From NCBI RefSeq assembly GCF_050286925.1, contig NZ_JBFWFX010000009.1, positions 26,115-90,114 on the forward strand: a stretch of DNA of 64,000 bases. The letters are read 5' to 3'. Under the pieces are notes generated by a model. It had not been told where the DNA came from, did not search any database, and saw nothing but the letters and a program-made list of their open reading frames with translations. How positions within the stretch are numbered: position 1 is the stretch's first letter; every line of letters starts with the position of its first letter. A program made the translations under genes and the position numbers. Positions 54,839-63,699 of the stretch are shown here, in pieces. This DNA comes from Caloranaerobacter sp050286925. Its GTDB lineage: Bacteria > Bacillota > Clostridia > Tissierellales > Thermohalobacteraceae.

Positions 54839-56120
54839 ATACTTTTTTTATTACAAATAATTCATCTAACATAACCCAATTTTGAGGGAATGATAATCCT
54901 AGAACCCAATAACTTACTCCTCTTAAGTTATATCTATAAACTAATTTAAACTTCGCCTTAATACTTCTTGCATCTTCAAACCATACAATATGCTTATTCT
55001 TTTCTTCATCAATATAATTAAAATACGGTGCTTGCGCCTCTTTGTCATACTCAATTTTAGCACCATATTTTGCAGCAATCTTTAACGCAGTCTGTGGACT
55101 AACTCTTTTTGCCCATTCTCCTTTAGGCATATATGGCAGCGTCCAATCGTAACCATATAGCGGTATTCCTATCATAATCTTTCTACTAGGTATAACTGTT
55201 AGTGCATAATCTAATACCTTCTTTACTTGCTTTATAGGAGCTACTGCCATTGGTGGTCCACCAGACCATCCCCATTCGTATGTCATTAAAATTACAAAAT
55301 CAACTATCTCTCCATGTGCTTTATAATCATGTGCTCCATGCCATGCTCCTTTTCTAACATCATAAGTCTTTGGTGCTAACGCTGTAGATACAGGATGTCC
55401 TAAAGGCTTAAGCCTATTCACTACTTTCCTTAGAAAATTATTATATAAATCTCTATCTGCTGGTGGTATTCTTTCAAAATCAATATTTAATCCTTTATAG
55501 CCCTTACTTTTCATAGTTTTAATGATATTGTCTATTAGTGTATTCTGTATTTTTTCGTCTGTTAAGATTGTATGAGCTAGTTTAGTATCAAAATTACCTC
55601 CTCTAAAGTTTGTAATAACTAAAAGAGGTGCAACATCATACTTTTTCGATTCTTGCAATATCACTTCATCTTTTATTGGATTAAGTGTTCCATCTGCATT
55701 AACTTGATAACTAAAAGGACTAATATAAGTTAAAAACTCACCAACCTCTTGTATTGTATTTTTCTCATTCTCAGCAGTTGTTGGTTCAATATAACCATTT
55801 ACTTCAATTACACCATATTTTTTAGTTTTATTTGGTATTATTAGAATCATACCTGGATAAATAAAATTAGGGTTTGGTAAATTATTCGCTTCTATAATAC
55901 TATCAACGGTCACACCAAATTTTCTGCTAATTGTCCATACTGTATCCCCTGGTTTTACAACATATCTAGCATAAGTCTTTGGTATTACTAACGCCTGACC
56001 TTCAATTAAATACGGTAAGTCTTGTAATTGATTAGCTTCTATAATACTTTCAGGAGTTGTCCCGTGCTTTCTTGCTATTGACCATACTGAATCACCAGGC
56101 TTAACAACGTGAATCTGCAT
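54837..56120 (-). CDS. LysM-GH18 glycosidase (SleL/YaaH-like)
   Basis: 427 aa. Two LysM repeats at 2-47 and 52-97, then a GH18 barrel with GLNIDFERIPPADRDLY (DxxE-type catalytic motif), ILMTYEWGWSGGPP and WFEDARSI. This is the architecture of SleL/YaaH, the cortical-fragment N-acetylglucosaminidase of spore germination. No signal peptide, as in SleL. Cannot be told from another chitinase-fold wall enzyme without assay. ATG 56120 follows AAGGGGGTG. Confidence 0.92.
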   Translation of the reverse strand: MQIHVVKPGDSVWSIARKHGTTPESIIEANQLQDLPYLIEGQALVIPKTYARYVVKPGDTVWTISRKFGVTVDSIIEANNLPNPNFIYPGMILIIPNKTKKYGVIEVNGYIEPTTAENEKNTIQEVGEFLTYISPFSYQVNADGTLNPIKDEVILQESKKYDVAPLLVITNFRGGNFDTKLAHTILTDEKIQNTLIDNIIKTMKSKGYKGLNIDFERIPPADRDLYNNFLRKVVNRLKPLGHPVSTALAPKTYDVRKGAWHGAHDYKAHGEIVDFVILMTYEWGWSGGPPMAVAPIKQVKKVLDYALTVIPSRKIMIGIPLYGYDWTLPYMPKGEWAKRVSPQTALKIAAKYGAKIEYDKEAQAPYFNYIDEEKNKHIVWFEDARSIKAKFKLVYRYNLRGVSYWVLGLSFPQNWVMLDELFVIKKV

Positions 56121-56217
56121 AAAAACACCCCCTTACTCTGGCTACTAATAATATATTCGTAAGGAGGTTGAAAATGGAACAAAAAAGCAAAGTAATTTTA
56201 AACCTTAATAGATTTTT

Positions 56218-57630
56218 TCACTTTTTATCTAAACTTAGATTTTTCGGCAATATTAATTTGACTAGTGTACCCACGCCTTCCTGGCTCTCTATATTTAAAG
56301 CACCTCCATGCAGTTTGATAATTTCATTACTTATAGCAAGTCCTAAACCACTTCCTGATTTTTTTGAACTCCCTTTATAAAATTTTTCTTTCACCTTATG
56401 TATATCTTCCTTAGGTATACCAATACCTTCATCTTTAAAGTCAATATAGACATTATTTTTATCTTCATAAATATTTACAAAAACTTTTTTACCTCTATCA
56501 GTAAATTTTATTGCATTATCAAGTATATTGATAAATACTTGTCTTAATCTATTTTTATCTCCACTAATCAATATACTTTCACTACTATAGGAATAGTTTA
56601 ATTCGATTTCTTCCTTTTTTACCTTACCTTCAAATATTAAAATTACTTCATCTAACTCCTTTTTTATATCTATCACTTCATAGTTCAAAGATATTTTTCC
56701 ACTTTCAAATCTTGAAAAGTCTAACAATTCTTCTACCATTTTTGTAAGTCTTTCCGTTTCTTTTATTATTATTTCTAAACCTAATTTTGTTTCTTCCTTA
56801 TCATTTAAGTCTCCAGTCAGTATAGTTTCACTCCAACCTTTTATTGAAGTAAGTGGAGTCCTTAATTCATGTGAAATAGAAGATATAAACTCATTTTTCA
56901 TTCTCTGCACCTTTGACAGTTCACTAGCCATAAAATTTATAGTGTCTGCTAATTCTCCTATCTCATCATTATATAATTTATCAATTTTTACCGATAAATT
57001 ACCTTTAGCAATATCTTTAGATGCCTTTGTAATCTCTTTTATTGGATTGATTATCGTCTTCGTAAATATAATACTTAAAATAAGTATCAATATTAGAATT
57101 ATTATCATTACAGCCAAAGACATTAAAAACCATCTTCTAATAACATAATCTGCTTTTTCAATAGAAGTAACATATCTCAATACTCCTATAATTTTACCTT
57201 CTGAATTTAATAATGGTGTCGAAACAGCCATTATTTTCTCATCTGTATTTATATCCCTACCTATCCAATAACCTGTAACCCCTTTTAAAGCTCTATAAAA
57301 ATCACTAGTTGCAACCTTCTCTTTACGTTCAAAGCCACTTGAATTCTGAATAATATTACCATTTAAGTCTACTGCTTGAATTTCGGCATAATCATTGAAA
57401 GTATATTCTTCAATTATATCTTTTATATCTTTTTCAAAATCAAATATACTAGTATTTAAATATTTATTATAAAAGCCAGCAACAACAATAGCTCTATTCA
57501 TTAAAGTTTGTTTAATGCTATCATAGTAATATCTTCTAACGAAGAACATAAATAGTCCTTCTAACACTATCATCACTAACAAAATGATTAAAATATAGTT
57601 AACAACCCATCTTCTTTTAATTCCCTTCAA
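56218..57630 (-). CDS. Sensor histidine kinase
   Basis: About 470 aa. Membrane helix (about 9-31), extracellular Cache-like domain (SIFDFEKDIKDIIEEYTFND...), second helix (about 160-190), HAMP, HisKA with phospho-acceptor FISSISHELRTPLTSIKG (His about 254), then HATPase_c with NILDNAIKFTD, DEGIGIPKED and SGSGLGLAISNE. WalK/PhoR-like. Start: TTG 57630 is 8 nt from AAAGG; the nearer ATGs lie within or against the site. It overlaps the end of the regulator gene by 14 nt. Confidence 0.92.
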   Translation of the reverse strand: MKGIKRRWVVNYILIILLVMIVLEGLFMFFVRRYYYDSIKQTLMNRAIVVAGFYNKYLNTSIFDFEKDIKDIIEEYTFNDYAEIQAVDLNGNIIQNSSGFERKEKVATSDFYRALKGVTGYWIGRDINTDEKIMAVSTPLLNSEGKIIGVLRYVTSIEKADYVIRRWFLMSLAVMIIILILILILSIIFTKTIINPIKEITKASKDIAKGNLSVKIDKLYNDEIGELADTINFMASELSKVQRMKNEFISSISHELRTPLTSIKGWSETILTGDLNDKEETKLGLEIIIKETERLTKMVEELLDFSRFESGKISLNYEVIDIKKELDEVILIFEGKVKKEEIELNYSYSSESILISGDKNRLRQVFINILDNAIKFTDRGKKVFVNIYEDKNNVYIDFKDEGIGIPKEDIHKVKEKFYKGSSKKSGSGLGLAISNEIIKLHGGALNIESQEGVGTLVKLILPKNLSLDKK

Positions 57631-58321
57631 TACCATCATCCTTTTTCCATCTATATCCATATCCCCATACTGTTTCTATAAATTTAGGTTCGGAAGGATT
57701 ATCTTCTATCTTCTGTCTTAGTCTTCTAATATTCACATCTACTACTTTAATGCTTCCAAAATAATTCTTTCCCCAAACTTTATCCAGTATATAATCCCTA
57801 CTCAAAGCTTCACCTTGATTCTCTAAAAACAATTTCATTATAGCAAATTCTGTCTGTGTAATATCTATGGATTTACCTTTTTTGAATAATCTACGTTGCT
57901 TAAAATCTAATTTGAAAGGCTCGCAAATAATTTCATTTTTAGCCTTTCTTTTAATCATATCTATTCTACGGCATAATGCATCTATTCTAGCAACTAGTTC
58001 GCTAGGACTAAAAGGTTTTACAACATAATCATCTGCTCCTAATACTAATCCATTTATTTTGTCCATCTCCTGTGTTTTGGCAGTAAGCATTATAATACCC
58101 ATAGTCTCGTCTTTTTCACGGATTTTTTTGCAGACTTCAAAACCGTCTATACCTGGAAGCATTACATCTAAAACAGCGATGTCAACTTCCTCATTATTTA
58201 AAATTTCTAAAGCATCTTCTCCAGTATTTGCTTCGATTACATGAAAACCTGCTCTTTTAAGATTTATTACTATAAATTGTCTTATTTCTGCTTTGTCTTC
58301 TAAAACTAATACCTTCCTCAT
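57617..58321 (-). CDS. OmpR-family response regulator
   Basis: 234 aa. Receiver domain with Asp52 (LDVMLPG), acidic pocket EDK at 8-10 and Lys in VVKPF; C-terminal winged helix (DITQTEFAIMKLFLENQGEA, VVDVNIRRLRQKIEDNP, GYGYRW). Partner of the kinase it overlaps. Located behind a strong hairpin that ends the lipoprotein gene, so expression may depend on readthrough or on a promoter in the short gap. ATG 58321 follows AAGGGG. Confidence 0.95.
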   Translation of the reverse strand: MRKVLVLEDKAEIRQFIVINLKRAGFHVIEANTGEDALEILNNEEVDIAVLDVMLPGIDGFEVCKKIREKDETMGIIMLTAKTQEMDKINGLVLGADDYVVKPFSPSELVARIDALCRRIDMIKRKAKNEIICEPFKLDFKQRRLFKKGKSIDITQTEFAIMKLFLENQGEALSRDYILDKVWGKNYFGSIKVVDVNIRRLRQKIEDNPSEPKFIETVWGYGYRWKKDDGIEGN

Positions 58322-58343
58322 CTTTCTACCCCTTTAATACATC

Positions 58344-58377
58344 AAAAATATCTAAAGCAAAAGCTTTAGATATTTTT
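58344..58377 (-). terminator. Hairpin between lipoprotein and regulator genes
   Basis: AAAAATATCTAAAGC pairs perfectly with GCTTTAGATATTTTT around AAAA (15 bp). Ends in a T run. Only 22 bp remain before the regulator start, leaving little room for a separate promoter. Confidence 0.85.
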
Positions 58378-58392
58378 GACTACTTATTATTC

Positions 58393-59745
58393 CTAAAATT
58401 TGAATTTATAAATTCTAAAATTATTTTTAATTTCTTCTAAACTCAAACTCATTTTCTTTGCATAATCATTAGTCAAATTATTTTCTATAGATACTGCATA
58501 TACTTTATTCGCTTCTCTATGCAACTCAACATATTTACCATTTTGTGAGCCTTCTTCCCAATTTTTTTTGTCGAATACTCTTATAGTAAATAATCGATGT
58601 TTTTTATTTTCTTTATCTACATAACTGAATATTAACTCATCATTACCATTGTTTTCATCAGGGTAATTATGAATTAAAGTAATTCTTTCATCCCACTTTT
58701 CTGGGAATTTAAAATAATATCCTCCCCATATATCAAAATACCCTTCACTACTAAACTTCAATCCATTTTTTCCATCCCATTTATACCATGAAGTAATCCA
58801 TGGAATTTCAGCCATTGATGCATCTTCATAAGTTATTGGTTCTCTTAATAATGGAATCTCTATAATTCCATCATCATCTATATCTTCACTTATCGCACCA
58901 TAAGACCTAAATGTCTTATCAACAGTCTCAGTCTCTTCATCATAAAAAACATTTTTCAACTTTCCATTTTCCATGACAATAAGTTCAGTAATAGATGAAT
59001 GTGCTCCTACTGTCGCATCTAAAAATATCCCCTTTTTATCTTTACTAGCCATACCTACTTTAGTTGAATAATGGCCACCTATTGCTCCATCCATTTTAAC
59101 TTCATCTACTAATTTAATTTCTTTATCGACATATTTATAAAGTTCACCTTTTGCTTTAATCTCATTTTTATTTAATTTTACTAGAAAAATTTCTGATTTT
59201 TTATCATTATCTAAATCATCAACTGCAAAAGCCTCATAAGAATCATTAAATATTTCTACTGATTTACTATTTTCATATTTATAAACACTTAATCCTTTAT
59301 TAATTCCTTCTTCTCCTATATTCCAGCTTACTATTATTTCTAATTTACCATCTCCAGTTATATCTTTGAATAATATACTGTCAAAATTATATCCTATTCC
59401 TTTAATCCCTTCATCTATTTCCCATTCATCTCCTTGTTTTTTCAGTATAAGTCCTCTAAGAGGGTACTTATCATTTTTTAACATATATAAAACTAAAACT
59501 TCATCTTTTTTATCATTATCTAAATCTACAAATTGTATTGCACTATTATTTTCTCCTTTTCTAGGACTTACAAGTTTAGCATTTGAATCGAGTACATCCT
59601 TCACTAAAGCTTTGACTTCTTCTTGACTAATAGATAATCTTGGTGATTCCATTAAATTTTCAGCATCATTTAATCCACATGCTGTGAAAAGACTAGCACT
59701 AACAAGTGATGCTACTAACATTAGTTTGACTAGCTTTTTTTTCAT
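58393..59745 (-). CDS. Lipoprotein with FG-GAP/VCBS-type repeats
   Basis: 450 aa. Lipobox SLFTAC at about 18-23. Calcium-loop repeats DLDNDKKDEVLVLY, DITGDGKLEIIVSW, DLDNDKKSEIFLV and DIDDDGIIEIPLL are spaced at 45-110 residues, as in integrin-alpha/FG-GAP propellers. A surface ligand-binding role is likely; the ligand is unknown. It precedes the two-component genes and might be part of the same sensing unit (inference). ATG 59745 has GAGGAGGAG. Confidence 0.85.
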   Translation of the reverse strand: MKKKLVKLMLVASLVSASLFTACGLNDAENLMESPRLSISQEEVKALVKDVLDSNAKLVSPRKGENNSAIQFVDLDNDKKDEVLVLYMLKNDKYPLRGLILKKQGDEWEIDEGIKGIGYNFDSILFKDITGDGKLEIIVSWNIGEEGINKGLSVYKYENSKSVEIFNDSYEAFAVDDLDNDKKSEIFLVKLNKNEIKAKGELYKYVDKEIKLVDEVKMDGAIGGHYSTKVGMASKDKKGIFLDATVGAHSSITELIVMENGKLKNVFYDEETETVDKTFRSYGAISEDIDDDGIIEIPLLREPITYEDASMAEIPWITSWYKWDGKNGLKFSSEGYFDIWGGYYFKFPEKWDERITLIHNYPDENNGNDELIFSYVDKENKKHRLFTIRVFDKKNWEEGSQNGKYVELHREANKVYAVSIENNLTNDYAKKMSLSLEEIKNNFRIYKFKF

Positions 59746-59875
59746 ACCGACTCCTCCTCTTTATTTTTTACAACTTTTATTATAGCTAGTCTTTTCTATA
59801 AAATCGTTACAAAATGATTACTTAATAAAAACAATATTTTTTCTGCACATGCTATATAATTACAAAATTTTATCC

Positions 59876-60662
59876 TTACCAACCAGGAGCATTATATCGT
59901 TTTGACCCTGCTTGCCAGAGGCGATAGCCTATCAGATTAAGAATACATGCTAGAATTATCGATAGAATCATTACATGATTCAGTTGCCCTGTTATAACAT
60001 ATAGTCCCGGATAATATCCGATAAAAGCAAAAGGAATCACCCATGTGAAAATAAACTGCACTATTTTATGATAAATATTAATTGGATAACGTGAAGCATT
60101 AATATTTCTCAATATAAGTATCTGAAATCCTTGAACTCCAACAAACCAAAAATTTAGTGAAGTTAAAATAAGAAAAAATCCTAATTGAATAAAAACAGCT
60201 ACAATTAATAATATCAAAGAAATTATAACACGTGTTATTGTGAAAGAAATTTTCATTTTAAACAATGCCACTCCTACCAGAGTACACCCTACAAAAAACG
60301 CTCCAGCATCCCCTAAATATACTTCCTCAATACAAATTTGAAAAAGACTATTAATAGGTCGTAATAATACTTTACTTAATTCTCCCCTGACAATATATCG
60401 CTCTCCAAGTCTGAATATATTACCAAAAAAAAACAGAAAAAATACTAAAGGTAATTTGAGAGAATCCGAAAAAGAATAACACTTCCTCATAACTCCAGCC
60501 CGATATATCAGGAACTTTAGAAAAAATTGCCCATAAGAAAAAAATCCCCACTGTCTGCATTAAAATATCTGCAAATAAAATAGATACGTTTAAACGATAC
60601 ACCAATTGTTTTTTCAAAAACATACTGTAGTATCTTAAAGCAATCATTAAATACCTTTTCAT
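59876..60662 (-). pseudogene. ABC-2 permease, frameshifted at a T9 run
   Basis: From ATG 60662 (AAGGGTGG site): MKRYLMIALRYYSMFLKKQL to ITFSIFSVFFW and stop at 60420. A nine-T tract (9 A on the plus strand at 60424-60432) causes the shift; eight T would join it to GNIFRLGERYIVRGELSKVL and LLRPINSLFQICIEEVYLGD to the end at 59876 (about 261 aa, six helices). Paralogue of the permease at 47725. Could be decay, a sequencing error at a homopolymer, or a phase-variable tract. Confidence 0.85.
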
Positions 60663-60677
60663 AGAATACCACCCTTC

Positions 60678-61460
60678 TTATCCCCCTTGAATTACCATTG
60701 TCCTCCGTACCAGCTTTGTCAAATATTGCCCTAATCCGAACATAATAATTACCCATGCCACTTGAAATCCAATTGTCAGTAATAAGTCATGTTGATAAAT
60801 CCTTCCCATTAAAATCTGAACTGGAATGTAGCCTACAGCTTTAAATGGAAGTGAATTAATAATAATCTGAATGCCTTTAGGAAAAAATTCAATGGGAATT
60901 AGTAAACCAGAAAATACATTTACTAAAAAAACTTTTCCCCACAGCAATCCATCAATATTTTTAACATATACACTAGCTAATCCCACTAAATAATTTAATA
61001 AAATGGATATTTCAAGCGCCAGTATTAAACTAATAATACTATAACAAACATAAACGAAATTGATAGATGTATTAATTAATAATAATCCTATTAAAATAAA
61101 AGGGCTTGTTACAAATATTAGATTAACTAAAGATTTCCCAAAAGATAGAAAAGAATAATAAATTTGAAGATTAACAGGTTTTAATAAATCAAATATTAAA
61201 TCTCCTGTTCGAACTCCCATTGCCATTTGTTGATCAATATCATTTGAAATCCACATTGCAATTCCCTTTGCAATAAAGGTATAAACTATTATTTCTTGAA
61301 AACCATATCCGGCAATCCTATCACCATGCTTGTAAACTGCATTCCATATACTCAACTGAACAACCAACCCAATAATTATCACAAGATAATTTAGCAGTAA
61401 ATGAATTCGGTATGCATTCATTTTATAAAAATGAAGTTTTATTAATTTTATATATCTCAA
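60678..61460 (-). CDS. ABC-2 family permease (PF06182/DUF990-like)
   Basis: About 260 aa, six membrane segments. VRTGDLIFDLLKPVNLQIYY and NSLPFKAVGYIPVQILMGR match the permease at 48524; ends VIQGG like it. Start: GTG 61469 abuts GAGAGG, so the TTG at 61460 (8 nt from the site) is preferred; either way the protein is complete. Lies 16 bp after the ATPase gene. Confidence 0.85.
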   Translation of the reverse strand: MRYIKLIKLHFYKMNAYRIHLLLNYLVIIIGLVVQLSIWNAVYKHGDRIAGYGFQEIIVYTFIAKGIAMWISNDIDQQMAMGVRTGDLIFDLLKPVNLQIYYSFLSFGKSLVNLIFVTSPFILIGLLLINTSINFVYVCYSIISLILALEISILLNYLVGLASVYVKNIDGLLWGKVFLVNVFSGLLIPIEFFPKGIQIIINSLPFKAVGYIPVQILMGRIYQHDLLLTIGFQVAWVIIMFGLGQYLTKLVRRTMVIQGG

Positions 61461-61476
61461 GATTTTCACCCTCTCA

Positions 61477-62490
61477 CTATAGATCAACAGGAGATATCTG
61501 ATTTTCCCTTTTTTCCCATAGTTTTTGAACAATCTCCTCAATAGAAGCTTCTTCAATTACGATATCCTTTAATTTTGCTAAACTAACAAAATATTTAATA
61601 ATTGCATTTACATCGTGGACATTTTGATCTAACGTTAATTGAATAGTCGTTTCATTAAGAAGATTATACTTACAGTTCATTTCTTCTAATTTCTTCTTTA
61701 TATCATCATTTATCCTTTCCTTTAGCTGTAATTTAACATACCGATGTTTTGACATGCTCTGCTTTAGCTCCATTGGATTCCCCTGAAAATAAAGACTGCC
61801 ATTATCAATAATAATAATTTTATGACAAAGTCTTTCTATCTCTATCAGATCATGGCTGGTAATAAAAATGGTAGTGTTAAATTCTTGGTTAATCTGTTTT
61901 AAACATTCTCTGATTTTCAATTTTACATTAACATCTAAACCAATAGTTGGTTCATCTAAAAAAACAACTTTAGGCTGGTGTAATAAAGCTGCCACAAGAT
62001 CACATCGCATCCGTTGTCCAAGACTCAACATTCTAACCGGTTGCCCCAATATATCTGTTATTTCAGTTATTTCTGCTAACCACTCTAATCGCTTTTTGAA
62101 ATCAGTTTTATCGATTTCATAAATGTCCTTTAACATATAAAATGAATCTTGAACACCGATATCCCACCACAACTGACTACGTTGTCCAAAAACTACGCCA
62201 ATTTCCTTTAAAAACTTTCGTTGATGTTCTTGTGGGATATATCCATTAACCAATACCTTGCCTTTATCTGGATGAATAACTCCAGTTAATATTTTTATCA
62301 TTGTAGATTTTCCTGCACCATTAGCACCAATCAAACCCACAATTTCTCCTTCTTTAACATTAAAATTAATATCTTTTAATGCATGAACTGTGCGATATTG
62401 TCTTGCAAATAAATTTTTCATCTGCCCCAAAAAACCTGTATGCAGCTGAGGTATTAAATACGTTTTTGAAAGATTCTCAACTGTAATCAT
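61477..62490 (-). CDS. ABC transporter ATPase (DrrA type)
   Basis: 337 aa. Walker A GANGAGKSTMIKIL, QRSQLWWDIGVQDSFYMLKDI, signature LSLGQRMRCDLVAALL, Walker B VVFLDEPTIGLD, H-loop TSHDLIEI. Same architecture as the ATPase at 49388 and followed by the same two kinds of permease, so the set is a paralogous exporter. Substrate unknown. ATG 62490 follows GAGGTG. Confidence 0.92.
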   Translation of the reverse strand: MITVENLSKTYLIPQLHTGFLGQMKNLFARQYRTVHALKDINFNVKEGEIVGLIGANGAGKSTMIKILTGVIHPDKGKVLVNGYIPQEHQRKFLKEIGVVFGQRSQLWWDIGVQDSFYMLKDIYEIDKTDFKKRLEWLAEITEITDILGQPVRMLSLGQRMRCDLVAALLHQPKVVFLDEPTIGLDVNVKLKIRECLKQINQEFNTTIFITSHDLIEIERLCHKIIIIDNGSLYFQGNPMELKQSMSKHRYVKLQLKERINDDIKKKLEEMNCKYNLLNETTIQLTLDQNVHDVNAIIKYFVSLAKLKDIVIEEASIEEIVQKLWEKRENQISPVDL

Positions 62491-62934
62491 TTTTTCACCT
62501 CTATACTATTGTTTCTTTAATAATCTTATATAAAGTTATTGAAAATTCCGACAACTATTTATGTGCTCAGTTTTCTGCTATAAATTTCACTTAAATTTTA
62601 TTCATTTTTTCTATTAGCTTTAATTTTTCATGAAACTTTTAGCTTCATAAACTCGTAGCCCTTTAAATAAAATCGAAAAATTATTAGTATTTTTATTTAT
62701 TACTAATAAATTTATATATAAAATTATATATGTATAATATAGCATGTCAACTATTTTTTTCCTGTTTTATAATAAAAATGTCCAATATACCTACAGTAAA
62801 AGCTACAAAAAGGATTCAACAATATAGATTAGAAATAACTTATAGCAGGAGTGTTAATTGCTATGCTTTTATTAATGGTTCTTTATGCTTGTACTAATTT
62901 AGAAACATATTAGCATAATATATTTAGACAAAAA
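62491..62934. other. 444-bp gap with promoter C
   Basis: Contains promoter C (62723-62750). On the plus strand a 16-codon frame MLLLMVLYACTNLETY (62863-62913, AGGAG upstream) resembles a lipoprotein signal with the cysteine retained. No larger gene seen. Confidence 0.5.
62723..62750 (-). promoter_or_regulatory. Promoter C with shared box
   Basis: TTGACA (62750-62745), 16 nt, TATAAT (62728-62723): close to consensus. The -35 is part of CAGGAAAAAAATAGTTGACA, the same box as at promoters A and B. Drives the ABC operon that begins at 62490. Confidence 0.8.
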
Positions 62935-63582
62935 TTAAATTTTTGAATTGTTGTTAAAATACATTTTTACTTTAATTTTCTCTTTCTCAGCTTTTATCAA
63001 TTCATCTATTTTCTTATCAACTAATCTTTCTATTTCTTTTAATGTTTTATCTTTATATTTATTTCTAAACTCTTCTCTAAAAGTTTTACGATATTTACCT
63101 TCTAATAAAGCACTCCTATAAATTTCAAATGTTTTATCGCTACTCCAAAATTCCTCTTCAGTAAAACCGAAACTTTCTAAAAATACGTTGAACTTTTCTT
63201 TAGCTTTATCATTACTATCTATAAAAGTTCTAATTTGCTGAATATATTCTTTGACTTCATCATCTGACACTGTTATTCCTTTTTCTCTAGCCAATTTTTT
63301 AATTAAAACATGCTTAACAATAAAATCTGTTATTTTATTTTTATCTTCAGTTTTCAACATTGCTCCTACTGTTTTAAAACGCTGCAATGTAATAGCCTCG
63401 TCTCCTATTTCTAAAACTACATCCCTGCTTGTCTTATCTTTTTCTATGTCTTTTACTTTTGAATCTATTTCTTTTAATTCTTTTTTAAATATATCGAAAC
63501 TATTAATTTTTGATGCACCAACCGCAACTCCTAACACCAGTAAACATAAAATAATAATAAACTTTACATTTTTCAATCTCAT
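62935..63582 (-). CDS. SurA N-terminal-like exported protein
   Basis: 215 aa. Signal/anchor VKFIIILCLLVLGVAVGAS, then a helical domain with ALQRFKTVGAMLKTEDKN-like and VLIKKLAREKGITVSDDEVKEYI, the SurA_N chaperone fold. The peptidyl-prolyl isomerase (parvulin) domain is absent. The C-terminus is a charged coiled coil (IDELIKAEKEKIKVKMYF). Possibly an extracytoplasmic chaperone. The ATG at 63582 is behind AAAGGGAGAAGG; longer frames have no site. Confidence 0.75.
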   Translation of the reverse strand: MRLKNVKFIIILCLLVLGVAVGASKINSFDIFKKELKEIDSKVKDIEKDKTSRDVVLEIGDEAITLQRFKTVGAMLKTEDKNKITDFIVKHVLIKKLAREKGITVSDDEVKEYIQQIRTFIDSNDKAKEKFNVFLESFGFTEEEFWSSDKTFEIYRSALLEGKYRKTFREEFRNKYKDKTLKEIERLVDKKIDELIKAEKEKIKVKMYFNNNSKI

Positions 63583-63699
63583 TTTACCTTCTCCCTTTTT
63601 ATTTAATTTTTTTATAATGATTAATATTTGTAAACATAAGTAACAGTTCATATAAATTTTATAACGCTTAATTAGTTAAATTTATATTAAATATAGTAA

